From the NCBI GenBank assembly GCA_002709225.1, contig PAQH01000114.1:1-64000 (forward strand): a stretch of 64,000 bases of DNA, read 5' to 3'. The translations under genes and the position numbers were made by a program. This stretch comes from Planctomycetaceae bacterium (lineage in GTDB: Bacteria; Planctomycetota; Planctomycetia; Pirellulales; Pirellulaceae). Below, one piece after another: positions 1 to 8,073 of this stretch. The notes beneath the pieces were generated by a model. That model did no database searches, had not been told where the DNA came from, and was given only the letters and a program-made list of their open reading frames with translations. Each line of letters begins with the position of its first letter. Position 1 is the stretch's first letter.

Positions 1-121
1 GACCGAAGAAGAAGCCGACGAGGAGTGGGAGACCGAAGAAGAAGCCGACGAGGAATGGGAAACCGAAGAAGAAGCCGACGAGGAGTGGGAGACCGAAGAA
101 GAAGCCAGCGACAACTGGAGT
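1..121 (+). repeat. 30-bp tandem repeat, about 3.8 copies
   Basis: The unit starting gaccgaagaagaagccgacg repeats with a 30-bp period from base 1, head to tail and without spacers. The last copy diverges after gaagcc. Differences between copies are single third-position changes. The period is a multiple of three and stays in the reading frame of the acidic protein, so it is a coding minisatellite. Confidence 0.9.
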
Positions 122-148
122 CGCCAAAACGCAACCGGCGCCAACTGA
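1..148 (+). CDS. C-terminal fragment of an acidic repeat protein (5' end outside window)
   Basis: The frame starting at base 2 is open from the window edge to a TGA at 146-148. It encodes about three and a half copies of a ten-residue unit, TEEEADEEWE, then a short polar tail ending in NATGAN. The units are exact in protein and differ only at the Glu codon (gag/gaa) in DNA, so the repeat is recent or under concerted evolution. Each unit is almost all Glu/Asp plus one Trp. No start is visible, so the rest of the protein is unknown. A Met-initiated reading in another frame over the same bases gives an Arg-rich protein and is a shadow. The function is not recognisable; a disordered acidic tail is the most one can say. 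Confidence 0.75.
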   Translation, partial: TEEEADEEWETEEEADEEWETEEEADEEWETEEEASDNWSRQNATGAN

Positions 149-241
149 GCCCCCATAGCTGGCGAGTCATCAGGCCAGGCCAAACACCGGACGCACCGGG
201 ACACCCGGTGCGCTGACGGCGATAGCGTCAAGAGCAACCAG

Positions 242-1237
242 CTACCAGGTCCAACCATCGCGCAGCTCGTCATTCACTACCGCCCCCACAGGCCACTCAC
301 CGCGGTGTAATCGAATGATGCAATCAGCTGCTTCAATTCCCATGTCTACCTGCGACTTGGTGTCATTCCCAGCGACGTGTGGACTACAAACCACGTTCTC
401 CAACTGAAACAACGGATTGGCCGCATCTGTGGGCTCCTGCTCGAAGACATCCAGTCCAGCAGCCCACAACGGTCCATTCTGCAGCGCTTCGATCAGGTCG
501 GCCTCCACATGTAATTTTCCCCGGGCTGTGTTAATAAACACACTGTCCGGTTTCATGCGGGCAAATAACCCGGCGTTGAACATGCCCGTTGTCTCCTCGG
601 TTACCGGGCAGTGCGCACTGAGAAAATCCGCACGTGCCAACAGCGTGTCCAAATCAACCAGCTCAATTCCGTGCTGTTGGACAAAATTCTGGTCGGGGTA
701 AGACTCGACAGCAATCACAGTCATTCCCAGCGCTTGTCCACGGACAGCGGTACTACGGCCGATCCGACCAAGCCCGACGATCCCCAGGGTCTGACCGCGA
801 ATCGGCCGTGTTGGTTTCATGGGCCAACGACCGGCGCGGGCTTCTCGGTCATTGAACAGAACTTCTTTGGCTACGGCAAAGATCAACGACAGGGTCAGTT
901 CCGCAACCGCCTCGTGGTTCGCGGTGGGGGTAATCGTCACTGGAATTCCTAGGCGCGTCGCCGCCGGGATGTCGACGCGATCGTATCCCACTCCGGACCG
1001 CGCAACCACGCGCAAATTGGGCAAAGCGTCGAGAACGTCGGGAGTCAGAATCTCGCCCCCGGCAATGACCGCGTCACACGCGCTGAGCACTTCCACGGTT
1101 GTCTCCGGGCCGCACAAACCACGGGTAAACGTGGGATCTTCCGGGTAACGGATTTCAAACCCGGCTTCCAGGAGATGGTCAACGTAGGGAGCCTTCTGGT
1201 GGAGCATCGCTTCCGGTGTGATCAAAACCACTGGCAT
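242..1237 (-). CDS. D-2-hydroxyacid dehydrogenase (phosphoglycerate dehydrogenase-like)
   Basis: A 331-residue NAD-dependent D-isomer-specific 2-hydroxyacid dehydrogenase. The Rossmann motif GLGRIG lies at 155-160. The expected catalytic residues are present: Arg239 in INTARG, Glu268 in DVFEQEP and His287 in SPHVAG. The length matches the usual 310-340 residues without a serine-sensing ACT domain, so it is either a short SerA or a related dehydrogenase such as one for glyoxylate or hydroxypyruvate. The substrate cannot be read from sequence. The start at 1237 was chosen over an upstream ATG (1399) because AGGAGAG lies at normal spacing before it and family homology begins there. It is divergent from the Rid gene. 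Confidence 0.88.
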   Translation of the reverse strand: MPVVLITPEAMLHQKAPYVDHLLEAGFEIRYPEDPTFTRGLCGPETTVEVLSACDAVIAGGEILTPDVLDALPNLRVVARSGVGYDRVDIPAATRLGIPVTITPTANHEAVAELTLSLIFAVAKEVLFNDREARAGRWPMKPTRPIRGQTLGIVGLGRIGRSTAVRGQALGMTVIAVESYPDQNFVQQHGIELVDLDTLLARADFLSAHCPVTEETTGMFNAGLFARMKPDSVFINTARGKLHVEADLIEALQNGPLWAAGLDVFEQEPTDAANPLFQLENVVCSPHVAGNDTKSQVDMGIEAADCIIRLHRGEWPVGAVVNDELRDGWTW

Positions 1238-1608
1238 ATGAACTCTCTCCTGATTTTGGGCAATGTGATCAGCCAAATCGTCGCAGATAACGAAAGTACC
1301 TGCGCTGGCAGTCTTCCGATACTCCGACAAATCGGAACGGAAAACCAGCAGCCACCTGTCTAGCTGAGCTCCGCGCAATCGGCGCTGGTGCACCAACAAC
1401 GCTCATGCGCTCCGTAACTCGTCAGTCGCGGTCCCGCTGTGCTGACACCTCCACAGACAACGAGTCGGACAGATGGAAAACTATTGTCTTTAGTTTGGCG
1501 ATTTATTGACGGCTGAACACCCCACTCCTAGACTGACCAGCCAGACTCCCGGTGATCCAGCTGAACTCCTTCCGTATCCCCTCAACTCTGCCGTAGAAAT
1601 ACCCCTGC
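1238..1608. other. Divergent intergenic region between the dehydrogenase and the Rid gene
   Basis: 371 bp separate two divergent start codons. Apart from one plausible plus-strand promoter (1506-1534) I see no gene, repeat or terminator here. Met-initiated readings inside it have no recognisable content. Confidence 0.5.
1506..1534 (+). promoter_or_regulatory. Candidate sigma-70-type promoter for the Rid/VOC pair
   Basis: TTGACG at 1506-1511 is followed after exactly 17 bp by TAGACT at 1529-1534, matching five of six and four of six consensus bases. It lies about 75 bp upstream of the Rid start. Supported by sequence similarity only. Confidence 0.4.
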
Positions 1609-2076
1609 ATGAATACAGCAACTCGCCTCTCTGAATTGGAAATCACCCTGCCTGCGGCGCCTGGCGCCGTGGCGGCGTACGAACCCTGGGTCCGTGTCGG
1701 CAATCTGCTGATTACTTCCGGACAATTACCATGGCAAGATGGCCAACTGGCCTACGCAGGTAAGTTGGGAGCAGAATTGGATGAAGCGCAAGGTTATCAG
1801 GCGGCGCGGCTGTGTGCGATCAACGCCATGGCGCAACTGCAGGCTGCGGTGGGTAACCTCGATCGGATCAAGCAAATCGTTCGACTTGAAGGTAATGTCC
1901 ACAGCGCACCCGGGTTCCGTGGACATCCACAAGTCCTCAACGGAGCTTCGGAATTGTTCAACGCCGTCTTTGCGGAACGCGGCAGACACACCCGAACCGC
2001 GTTGGGCATCAACGAGATGCCGTTGGATGCCGCTGTCCAATTGAGTGTCTTTGCCGAAGTCGAAGACGACTCTTGA
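1609..2076 (+). CDS. RidA/YjgF/YER057c family protein
   Basis: A 155-residue protein with a Rid fold. Typical family segments are ITSGQLPWQDGQL near residue 37, the NAMAQLQAAVGNLDRI helix, and GINEMPLDAAVQ near the C terminus. RidA deaminases hydrolyse reactive enamine/imine intermediates using an arginine near the C-terminal beta strand. In this protein that position falls in ALGINEMPLDA and no equivalent Arg is evident, so it probably belongs to a Rid subgroup that is not a classical 2-aminoacrylate deaminase. The stop codon at 2074-2076 is 35 bp before the next start, so the two genes are probably co-transcribed. Confidence 0.85.
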   Translation: MNTATRLSELEITLPAAPGAVAAYEPWVRVGNLLITSGQLPWQDGQLAYAGKLGAELDEAQGYQAARLCAINAMAQLQAAVGNLDRIKQIVRLEGNVHSAPGFRGHPQVLNGASELFNAVFAERGRHTRTALGINEMPLDAAVQLSVFAEVEDDS

Positions 2077-2111
2077 ACCACGTTGTCGCCAACCACGTCG
2101 GAGGTCCCCCA

Positions 2112-2510
2112 ATGCAAACCAGCATTGCGCATTTTACGATTGCTACTCGTGATGTGGCTCAAACGGCCGCGTTTTTCACGCATACGTTGGGATGGCCTCC
2201 CATCGAACGGCCGGGCAACCTTGACCAAGCGGCAGCCTGGTTGCAGATTGCACCCGATCAGGAGCTGCATCTCATCCAAGTCGCTGATTTCGAACCGTCC
2301 CTTTACGAGCGCGAGTTCGGACGTCATTTTGCGATTCGCTTTCCAGAAAGTGAATTCGACGAACTCAAGAAACGACTGGTGGATCAGGGTGCAGAATTGA
2401 TCCCGCCGCAACGGGCAACTCCTTTTGAGCGATTCTTTTTCCGCGAACCCAATGGCTACATCTTCGAAATCGTCGCCGCGGGACACGGATCGGAAAGTGG
2501 TACCTCATAA
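2112..2510 (+). CDS. VOC (glyoxalase/dioxygenase-like) family protein
   Basis: A 132-residue vicinal-oxygen-chelate protein made of two beta-alpha-beta-beta-beta units. Candidate metal ligands are His7 (AHFTIAT), the His of LHLIQV, the His of RHFAIR and the Glu of YIFEIV. This is the normal single-domain VOC length. The reaction is not predictable, since VOC members include glyoxalase I, dioxygenases and epimerases. The ATG at 2112 is preferred over a TTG at 2073 because GGAGG precedes it at good spacing and the fold begins at Met-Gln-Thr. Confidence 0.82.
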   Translation: MQTSIAHFTIATRDVAQTAAFFTHTLGWPPIERPGNLDQAAAWLQIAPDQELHLIQVADFEPSLYEREFGRHFAIRFPESEFDELKKRLVDQGAELIPPQRATPFERFFFREPNGYIFEIVAAGHGSESGTS

Positions 2511-2566
2511 CGCGCACTGCCCGCGCAAGTGTCGAGTTCGCGTAAACCAAATACGTTGGCGGCAGC

Positions 2567-3502
2567 CTATACGGCCTTCTTTTTTCCGGTGTTGACCAGG
2601 TAGATCCCCAGCGCGACACAGACCGCTGAGACAAGCAACCAGGCGGACAACCGGTCGGACCGCAACAGGCTCGCCAACATGACGCCGAACAAGGGCGTCG
2701 TGAAACTGAATACGGCCAGCTGGGATGCGGAGTGTTTGCGCAATAAACTCGCATGCATGGCGAAACAAAAACCTGCGACCACCACTCCCTGGTACAACAA
2801 CCCCCACATCGCCGCGGACGTCAGGTCATCCAGCCGAAACGACTCCCCGACCATTCCGTAGGCCAAGAACAATCCAACCCCCAGCAAGTCCTGCCAGAAA
2901 ATGAGTTTTCCCGTTGCCATCTTCCGTAATGCGTGTTTGGTGTAAGTAATCCGGATCGCTAGTAATACGGCGCTGAGAATCAGCACGAGATCACCCGCCA
3001 ACGACGGCGCATCCACAGCCTCCAAGCCTGCGGCAGCGGCCTGATCGACGGTTAGAATCAGGCCCACACCCGCGCCCGCCACGGTCAATCCCGTCAGTTT
3101 CCGCACCGTCAGCCGATCGCTACGCGTGACAAAGTGCTCAAACGCCACCACCCAAAACACGAACGTGTTGATCAACATCGCGCCATGCGAGGAATTGGAG
3201 AGCTGCACGCCGATGTTGAAAGTGGAAATCTGCAAGAACAGGATGACGGCCAGTCCGAACGCCCAAATCAGCTGCTTGCGATCCAGCGCTAAACCCGTCC
3301 GCTCCCAACGGCACCAGAGGAGCATGAACCCGGTAGCGATCACAAACCGCAATCCCGCCATGGTTACCGGAGGAATGGCATCCGAAGCGAAGCGAATCGC
3401 AACGGGAGTGCCCCCCCACAAGGCAGCAGTGAGCAATACGAGGGCGGCCGAGTTTGCACCAATGGGCGCCGCGCCAATCTGAGGGGTAGGAGTGCGAGTC
3501 AT
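2567..3502 (-). CDS. EamA/DMT-superfamily transporter
   Basis: A 311-residue integral membrane protein with about ten hydrophobic helices in two similar halves, the architecture of the drug/metabolite transporter (EamA, RhaT-like) superfamily. The N-terminal half opens with ALWGGTPVAIRFASD and the second half carries the family's hydrophobic repeat with LYQGVVVAGFCFAMHASLLRK. It ends in a basic KKKA tail, expected on the cytoplasmic side. Members usually export amino acids or small metabolites; the substrate here is unknown. It converges with the VOC gene across 56 bp. The upstream Shine-Dalgarno is weak. Confidence 0.85.
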   Translation of the reverse strand: MTRTPTPQIGAAPIGANSAALVLLTAALWGGTPVAIRFASDAIPPVTMAGLRFVIATGFMLLWCRWERTGLALDRKQLIWAFGLAVILFLQISTFNIGVQLSNSSHGAMLINTFVFWVVAFEHFVTRSDRLTVRKLTGLTVAGAGVGLILTVDQAAAAGLEAVDAPSLAGDLVLILSAVLLAIRITYTKHALRKMATGKLIFWQDLLGVGLFLAYGMVGESFRLDDLTSAAMWGLLYQGVVVAGFCFAMHASLLRKHSASQLAVFSFTTPLFGVMLASLLRSDRLSAWLLVSAVCVALGIYLVNTGKKKAV

Positions 3503-3734
3503 GCCGCCACATCGTACGCAGCCACTGGCTCATCGACAATGCGGTGGCAGCTACGTTCTCGGCCCACGGCGCGACCACAGCCCATGGTCACATGAACAGG
3601 GTTCCCAGCGAGAGAAATCGGCTCCGCGGCAGGACGCATGGAACGGCAGATTGCCGTCTGGTAAACTAGCGGGTCGTGCCCAGGCAGCAGTTGCCGTGTT
3701 GTCCTAAACACTTGCTCAACCAGGAGTTCGTAAC

Positions 3735-5993
3735 GTGCCAAGGATTTGGGCAGGATTCCTTGTGGTGGCATGGAGCGCCGTGCTGCCGGTGGGAAAGCAA
3801 TCCGCCGCCGCGCCGACGTCCCCCCCCGACGCCGCCTCTCCTCGAACCGACCTGCCGCCGGAACCGGTCGGGGACCGATTTGACGACCGGCCACTCCCCC
3901 TCGTCTCGCGCCAACCCCGGACCGAGCGTGATGCTGATGTGATACACGCCACGGCGCTGCTGGCGCACGCCCGCATGCTCATGCAACGTGGCGATCTGGG
4001 GAATGCCTTGCGGCGGTACCAGCGCGCCTGGCGGTACCATCCCACCGCCGTGCCCATTATGGAACGCATCGTTCCCCTGGCGTTCCAAACAAGCGTCAAC
4101 CGCCAGGCAGAAGGCTATCGCTATGCCGTGATCGCAGCGGACCAAGGTCTGTCAGATCCTCAATTGCTGACCCAACTGGCAGTCCATTTGACACGCAACA
4201 ATCAACCACGACGCGCACTCCAGCTGTACGAGCGTTTACGGAAAATGCAAGGCACTAAATCTCCCAGTCTGCGTTGGGTGGTCCAACATGTTGAAATGGG
4301 CCGGCTTTGCTTGATCTTGAAGCAACCGAAACGGTCAATCGAGTACTTTGATTTGGTTCGTAAAGCGATCAAAAGTCCCAAGGAGTATTCCATTTCCGCA
4401 CCCCAGCTGAAGCGACTCCTGGGCGCGAAGAACGCCACCTGCCTGCTGCTGGCCAACGGTTATCTGCAGAGTGGTCAATTCGATGCAGCTCTTGAAATGT
4501 TCGCCAAAGCAGATGAAGGACAACCCAATCCCGCACTACTGGCGTTTCGCCGGGCACGTGTCGAAGCGGTACGCGAGAATATTCCAGAAGCCTTGGCACA
4601 ACTCCAACAGTACCTGGAGAGCGGCCAAACGGTAGCCGGCACCAGCCCCTACGAGTTACTGCGGCGCGTACTGCTGGTGCAGACAGGTGACGAGCAACAA
4701 GCCGTCGCCAGGCTACAAACACACCTCGCAGAGCTCCACAAAGCACAAGTGGACAATCGGCCCCTGCGCAGCTATCTGGCAGAACTCTGGCGTTCCCAGG
4801 GACGCCTGCAAGAAGCGGAAACGCTGTTGCAAATGTTACGCAAGCAAAAACCTGAGGCCAATCTGAACCGCGGATTGGTACGTATTTATCTGCAACAAGA
4901 GGCGGTCCCCTCCCTCTATCACATTCTTGTCGAAACGGTCGCGCAGGATCCGCAATTAGCATCGCTCAACACTCAACTGGCGCAAATTGTCAAGCAGGAC
5001 GAGGGGCGGATACTCGATCGCCTCCTCAGGCACGCAACCGAAAACACGCCCCCAGATGCGAAACTCGCCATGCGAGCGGCGCATGTGATGGCTATCTTGA
5101 CGGCCCTTGCCCAGCGGTTCCCAGAGGCCGACAAATGGTTTGAGACCGCGCGCCGTGTCGCCCCTGCTCCCAATCCTCAGCTCTGCCGTAATTGGGGGCG
5201 GCGGATGTACCAGGCAAAACGCTTCCCACAAGCGGCCAACGCATTTCGCGCGGCCTTACAAGCGCAAACAATACCGGACAATCAACCTCTGTTATATCTC
5301 CTGCTCGCCGATGCGTTGGTCTCCGATCAGCAAGTCGAGCCAGCCCTCCAGGCGGTTCGCAAATCAATCGAACTCAAACCCGACCAGTTCGTGGCAGAAA
5401 GCCAGATTCCCTGGGTACTATACCGGGGAAAACGCTATGCCGACGCGAAACGTCAGTACCTGATCTTCCTGGACAAGTTTGATTCCCGCTTCGATAACGA
5501 CCAGATTCGCCGTATCTGCCGACAGGCCCGTTTTATCCTATCCACGCTGGCGCTGCGCGAGGGTGATTTTCACTCCGCAGAACGCTGGCTGGAAGAAGTT
5601 CTCGACGAATTTCCCGAGGATATCGGCGCGTTCAATGACTTGGGTTATCTGTGGGCGGACCAGAACAAACATTTAGCCAGATCTCTGGTGATGGTCCAAC
5701 AGGCGGTAGCCGCCGAACCCGAAAACGCGGCCTACCGCGACAGCTTGGGATGGGTCTATTACCGACTGGGACAATTTCAGCAAGCCGTGGTCGAACTGGA
5801 AAAAGCCGTGGCACAAACCGCCGACGGTGTCATCCTCGACCACTTGGGAGACGCCTATCTGAAATTACAACAACGCGCCAAGGCCCAAGCCACCTGGAAG
5901 CGCGCATTAGCCGTTTTCAAGACCGAAAACAACCTTCAACAAATCCAGTCGGTGCAAACAAAGCTCCGTCAATTCCGTACGACCGATAGCTAG
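3735..5993 (+). CDS. Large exported tetratricopeptide repeat protein
   Basis: A 752-residue protein starting at a GTG with AGGAG about ten bases upstream. The first ~25 residues form a signal peptide ending near QSAAA. A Pro-rich stretch follows, then the remainder is TPR-like helical repeats: ALRRYQRAWRYHPTAVPI near 90, the FNDLGYLWADQ and AAYRDSLGWVYYRLGQF region near 635-680, and a clear final TPR VILDHLGDAYLKLQQRAKA near 700. Exported TPR proteins usually scaffold envelope complexes; no enzyme domain is visible. It lies 15 bp upstream of yebC on the same strand, so the two are likely transcribed together. Confidence 0.8.
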   Translation: MPRIWAGFLVVAWSAVLPVGKQSAAAPTSPPDAASPRTDLPPEPVGDRFDDRPLPLVSRQPRTERDADVIHATALLAHARMLMQRGDLGNALRRYQRAWRYHPTAVPIMERIVPLAFQTSVNRQAEGYRYAVIAADQGLSDPQLLTQLAVHLTRNNQPRRALQLYERLRKMQGTKSPSLRWVVQHVEMGRLCLILKQPKRSIEYFDLVRKAIKSPKEYSISAPQLKRLLGAKNATCLLLANGYLQSGQFDAALEMFAKADEGQPNPALLAFRRARVEAVRENIPEALAQLQQYLESGQTVAGTSPYELLRRVLLVQTGDEQQAVARLQTHLAELHKAQVDNRPLRSYLAELWRSQGRLQEAETLLQMLRKQKPEANLNRGLVRIYLQQEAVPSLYHILVETVAQDPQLASLNTQLAQIVKQDEGRILDRLLRHATENTPPDAKLAMRAAHVMAILTALAQRFPEADKWFETARRVAPAPNPQLCRNWGRRMYQAKRFPQAANAFRAALQAQTIPDNQPLLYLLLADALVSDQQVEPALQAVRKSIELKPDQFVAESQIPWVLYRGKRYADAKRQYLIFLDKFDSRFDNDQIRRICRQARFILSTLALREGDFHSAERWLEEVLDEFPEDIGAFNDLGYLWADQNKHLARSLVMVQQAVAAEPENAAYRDSLGWVYYRLGQFQQAVVELEKAVAQTADGVILDHLGDAYLKLQQRAKAQATWKRALAVFKTENNLQQIQSVQTKLRQFRTTDS

Positions 5994-6008
5994 TCTGAGG
6001 TGCAATCC

Positions 6009-6758
6009 ATGGCAGGCCATTCTCATTGGGCAGGCATCAAACACAAAAAAGCGCTGATCGACAATAAGCGCGGCAAAGTCTGGAGCAAACTCTCCAAAGC
6101 GATCATTGTCGCGGCCCAGATGGGTGGCGGCGATGTGGAAACCAACATTCGTCTGCGGACTGCGATTGCCGACGCCCGCGCGGTCAGCATGCCCAAAGAC
6201 AATATCGAGCGTGCCGTCAAGAAAGGGACGGGAGAGCTGGCCGGGGCACGGGTCGAAGAAGTCATCTACGAGGGTTATGGACCGGGCGGCGTCGCCGTCA
6301 TGTGTGACATTCTCACCGACAATCGCAACCGAACCGCACCAGAACTCCGCAAGTTGTTTGAAGTCCATGGCGGCAAGCTGGGAAGTAGTAATTGCGTGGC
6401 CTACCTGTTTGAACGCAAAGGACTGTTTGTCATCGATGCGGCGGAAACGGACGAGGAAATGCTGATGGAAACCGTGCTGGAATCCGGCGGCGACGATGTC
6501 CGTACTGAAGAAGGCAAGTTCCACGTCACCTGTGTACCGGAAACGTTTTCCGATGTAGGAACCGCGTTGGCAGCTGCGGAAGTCGCCGTGGAGGCCAAAC
6601 AGATCACCCGGATTCCGACCAATACGGTCGATTTAGACGTCGAGACCTCGCGCAAAGTGCTCAAATTGATGGAAGAGTTGGACGACCATGACGACGTCCA
6701 GAATGTGTCCGCGAACTTTAACATTCCCGACGAAGCGATGGCGGAAATAGGAGAGTAG
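6009..6758 (+). CDS. yebC: YebC/PmpR family protein
   Basis: A 249-residue protein with the diagnostic N terminus MAGHSHWAGIKHKKALIDNK, the ARAVSMPKDNIERAVKKGTG motif, and the VIYEGYGPGGVAVM segment. YebC proteins bind DNA as PmpR-like regulators in some bacteria and, by more recent work, relieve ribosome stalling at proline-rich stretches. The length is typical. A GTG at 6000 is in frame, but the ATG at 6009 fits the family N terminus and has TGAGGTG upstream. The adjacent TPR gene shows no functional link. Confidence 0.95.
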   Translation: MAGHSHWAGIKHKKALIDNKRGKVWSKLSKAIIVAAQMGGGDVETNIRLRTAIADARAVSMPKDNIERAVKKGTGELAGARVEEVIYEGYGPGGVAVMCDILTDNRNRTAPELRKLFEVHGGKLGSSNCVAYLFERKGLFVIDAAETDEEMLMETVLESGGDDVRTEEGKFHVTCVPETFSDVGTALAAAEVAVEAKQITRIPTNTVDLDVETSRKVLKLMEELDDHDDVQNVSANFNIPDEAMAEIGE

Positions 6759-6811
6759 CCTGTTCCTCCTCCCACTCTCAGTCACCTATTGAGGAACCCC
6801 AGGAGCTTTTT

Positions 6812-8002
6812 GTGAATCCGGCACTCAACCCATCCACCACCTCACCGTCCACGATCGATGTCGAACAAGCCGTCGCCGACCGCTATTCAGCCGCCTCCGC
6901 ACAACCCGAAGCCGCGCTCTGCTGTCCGGTCGAGTACGAACCGCGCTGGCTCGAAGTCCTGCCGCAGGAACTGATCGAAAAAGACTACGGTTGCGGCGAC
7001 CCCTCGCGCTACGTGCGCCCCGGTGAAACGGTACTCGACCTGGGCAGTGGTGGCGGCAAGGTCTGCTATATCGCCTCCCAAATCGTGGGCGCGCAAGGTC
7101 GAGTCATCGGTGTCGACGTCAACCAGGACATGCTCGAGCTGGCGCGACGATTCCAGCCGCAAATCAGTGCCGCCATCGGTTGGGACAATGTCGACTTTTA
7201 CCGCGGGCGGATCGAGGATCTGGCACTTAACCTCGATCGCTGGGAGAGCTACCTGCAACAACATCCCATCGGGTCCACCGATGACTGGCTGGCAGCGCGA
7301 CAACAGGCCGACCGCTACCGAGAAGAATCCCCGATGGTGGCCAGCGACTCGGTCGATATCGTCGTTTCGAACTGCGTGCTGAACCTCGTCACACCGGCGG
7401 CCCGCCAACAGCTATTCAACGAGGTGTTTCGTGTCTTGCGCAGCGGTGGTCGCGCCGTGATCAGTGACATTGTCAGTGACGAATCTGTTCCCACGCATTT
7501 ACAAAATGACCCGCAGTTATGGAGCGGGTGTATCAGTGGCGCGTTCCAGCAGGAGGCCTTTCTGGACGCGTTTGCGGCCGCCGGCTTTCACGGCATGGAG
7601 ATTCTCTCCCGCCAAAGCGAAGCCTGGGCGACGGTCGAGGGCATCGAATTTCGCAGCCTGACGGTGCAAGCCTTCAAGCACCCACCAGGATCCGAACAGG
7701 ATCTCGGCCAGGCGGTCGTTTACCGGGGGCCCTTTGCCGCCGTCACCGACGACCAAGGCAACACCCTGACTCGCGGTGTACCACAAGCGGTCGGCGACCA
7801 GACGTTTAACCTGTATGAACAGGCTCCCTACCGCGACCAGGTGATCCGGATCGCTCCCCAGCAGGCCGTCGATCCGCAAACCGCGGCCCCCTTCGACGGA
7901 CGCCGTAACACAGTCCGCGCCGCGGGCGAGACCAAGGCGGGGCGTGACACCCTCACCCAGCTGCCCGTCAGCGACTGTTGCGGTCCCGGTGAATGCTGCT
8001 GA
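6812..8002 (+). CDS. arsM: Arsenite S-adenosylmethionine methyltransferase-like protein (ArsM family)
   Basis: A 396-residue methyltransferase starting at GTG with AGGAGC upstream. The SAM-binding motif DLGSGGG is at 76-82. Cysteines at the positions ArsM enzymes use to bind trivalent arsenic are visible: Cys37/38, Cys61 in YGCGDP, Cys188 in SNCVLNL and Cys240 in SGCISGAF. By family knowledge it methylates As(III) stepwise. Two features stand out: a ~37-residue insertion near 141-178 and a cysteine-rich end, CCGPGECC (389-396), a further possible arsenic or metal site. No arsR or arsenate reductase gene is nearby, so regulation is not obvious. Confidence 0.82.
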   Translation: MNPALNPSTTSPSTIDVEQAVADRYSAASAQPEAALCCPVEYEPRWLEVLPQELIEKDYGCGDPSRYVRPGETVLDLGSGGGKVCYIASQIVGAQGRVIGVDVNQDMLELARRFQPQISAAIGWDNVDFYRGRIEDLALNLDRWESYLQQHPIGSTDDWLAARQQADRYREESPMVASDSVDIVVSNCVLNLVTPAARQQLFNEVFRVLRSGGRAVISDIVSDESVPTHLQNDPQLWSGCISGAFQQEAFLDAFAAAGFHGMEILSRQSEAWATVEGIEFRSLTVQAFKHPPGSEQDLGQAVVYRGPFAAVTDDQGNTLTRGVPQAVGDQTFNLYEQAPYRDQVIRIAPQQAVDPQTAAPFDGRRNTVRAAGETKAGRDTLTQLPVSDCCGPGECC

Positions 8003-8027
8003 GGATCTTCGATAAACCTGGCACTCT

Positions 8028-8061
8028 TTTCTTGAACACCGTCCTTTCTTGAACACCGTCC
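8028..8061 (+). repeat. Perfect 17-bp tandem duplication between arsM and the MFS gene
   Basis: The 17-mer TTTCTTGAACACCGTCC occurs at 8028-8044 and again immediately at 8045-8061 with no mismatch. It lies in the 71-bp gap before the MFS start codon and just upstream of where the ribosome-binding site should be. Confidence 0.9.
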
Positions 8062-8073
8062 GCGAGACGCACT

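Noticed and set aside
1-121. Repeat array as a CRISPR
   Set aside because: Units are contiguous with no spacers, and the array is an in-frame coding repeat.
25-216. Arg-rich 63-residue open frame
   Set aside because: It is a frame shadow of the acidic repeat; the acidic frame explains the repeat period and continues from the window edge.
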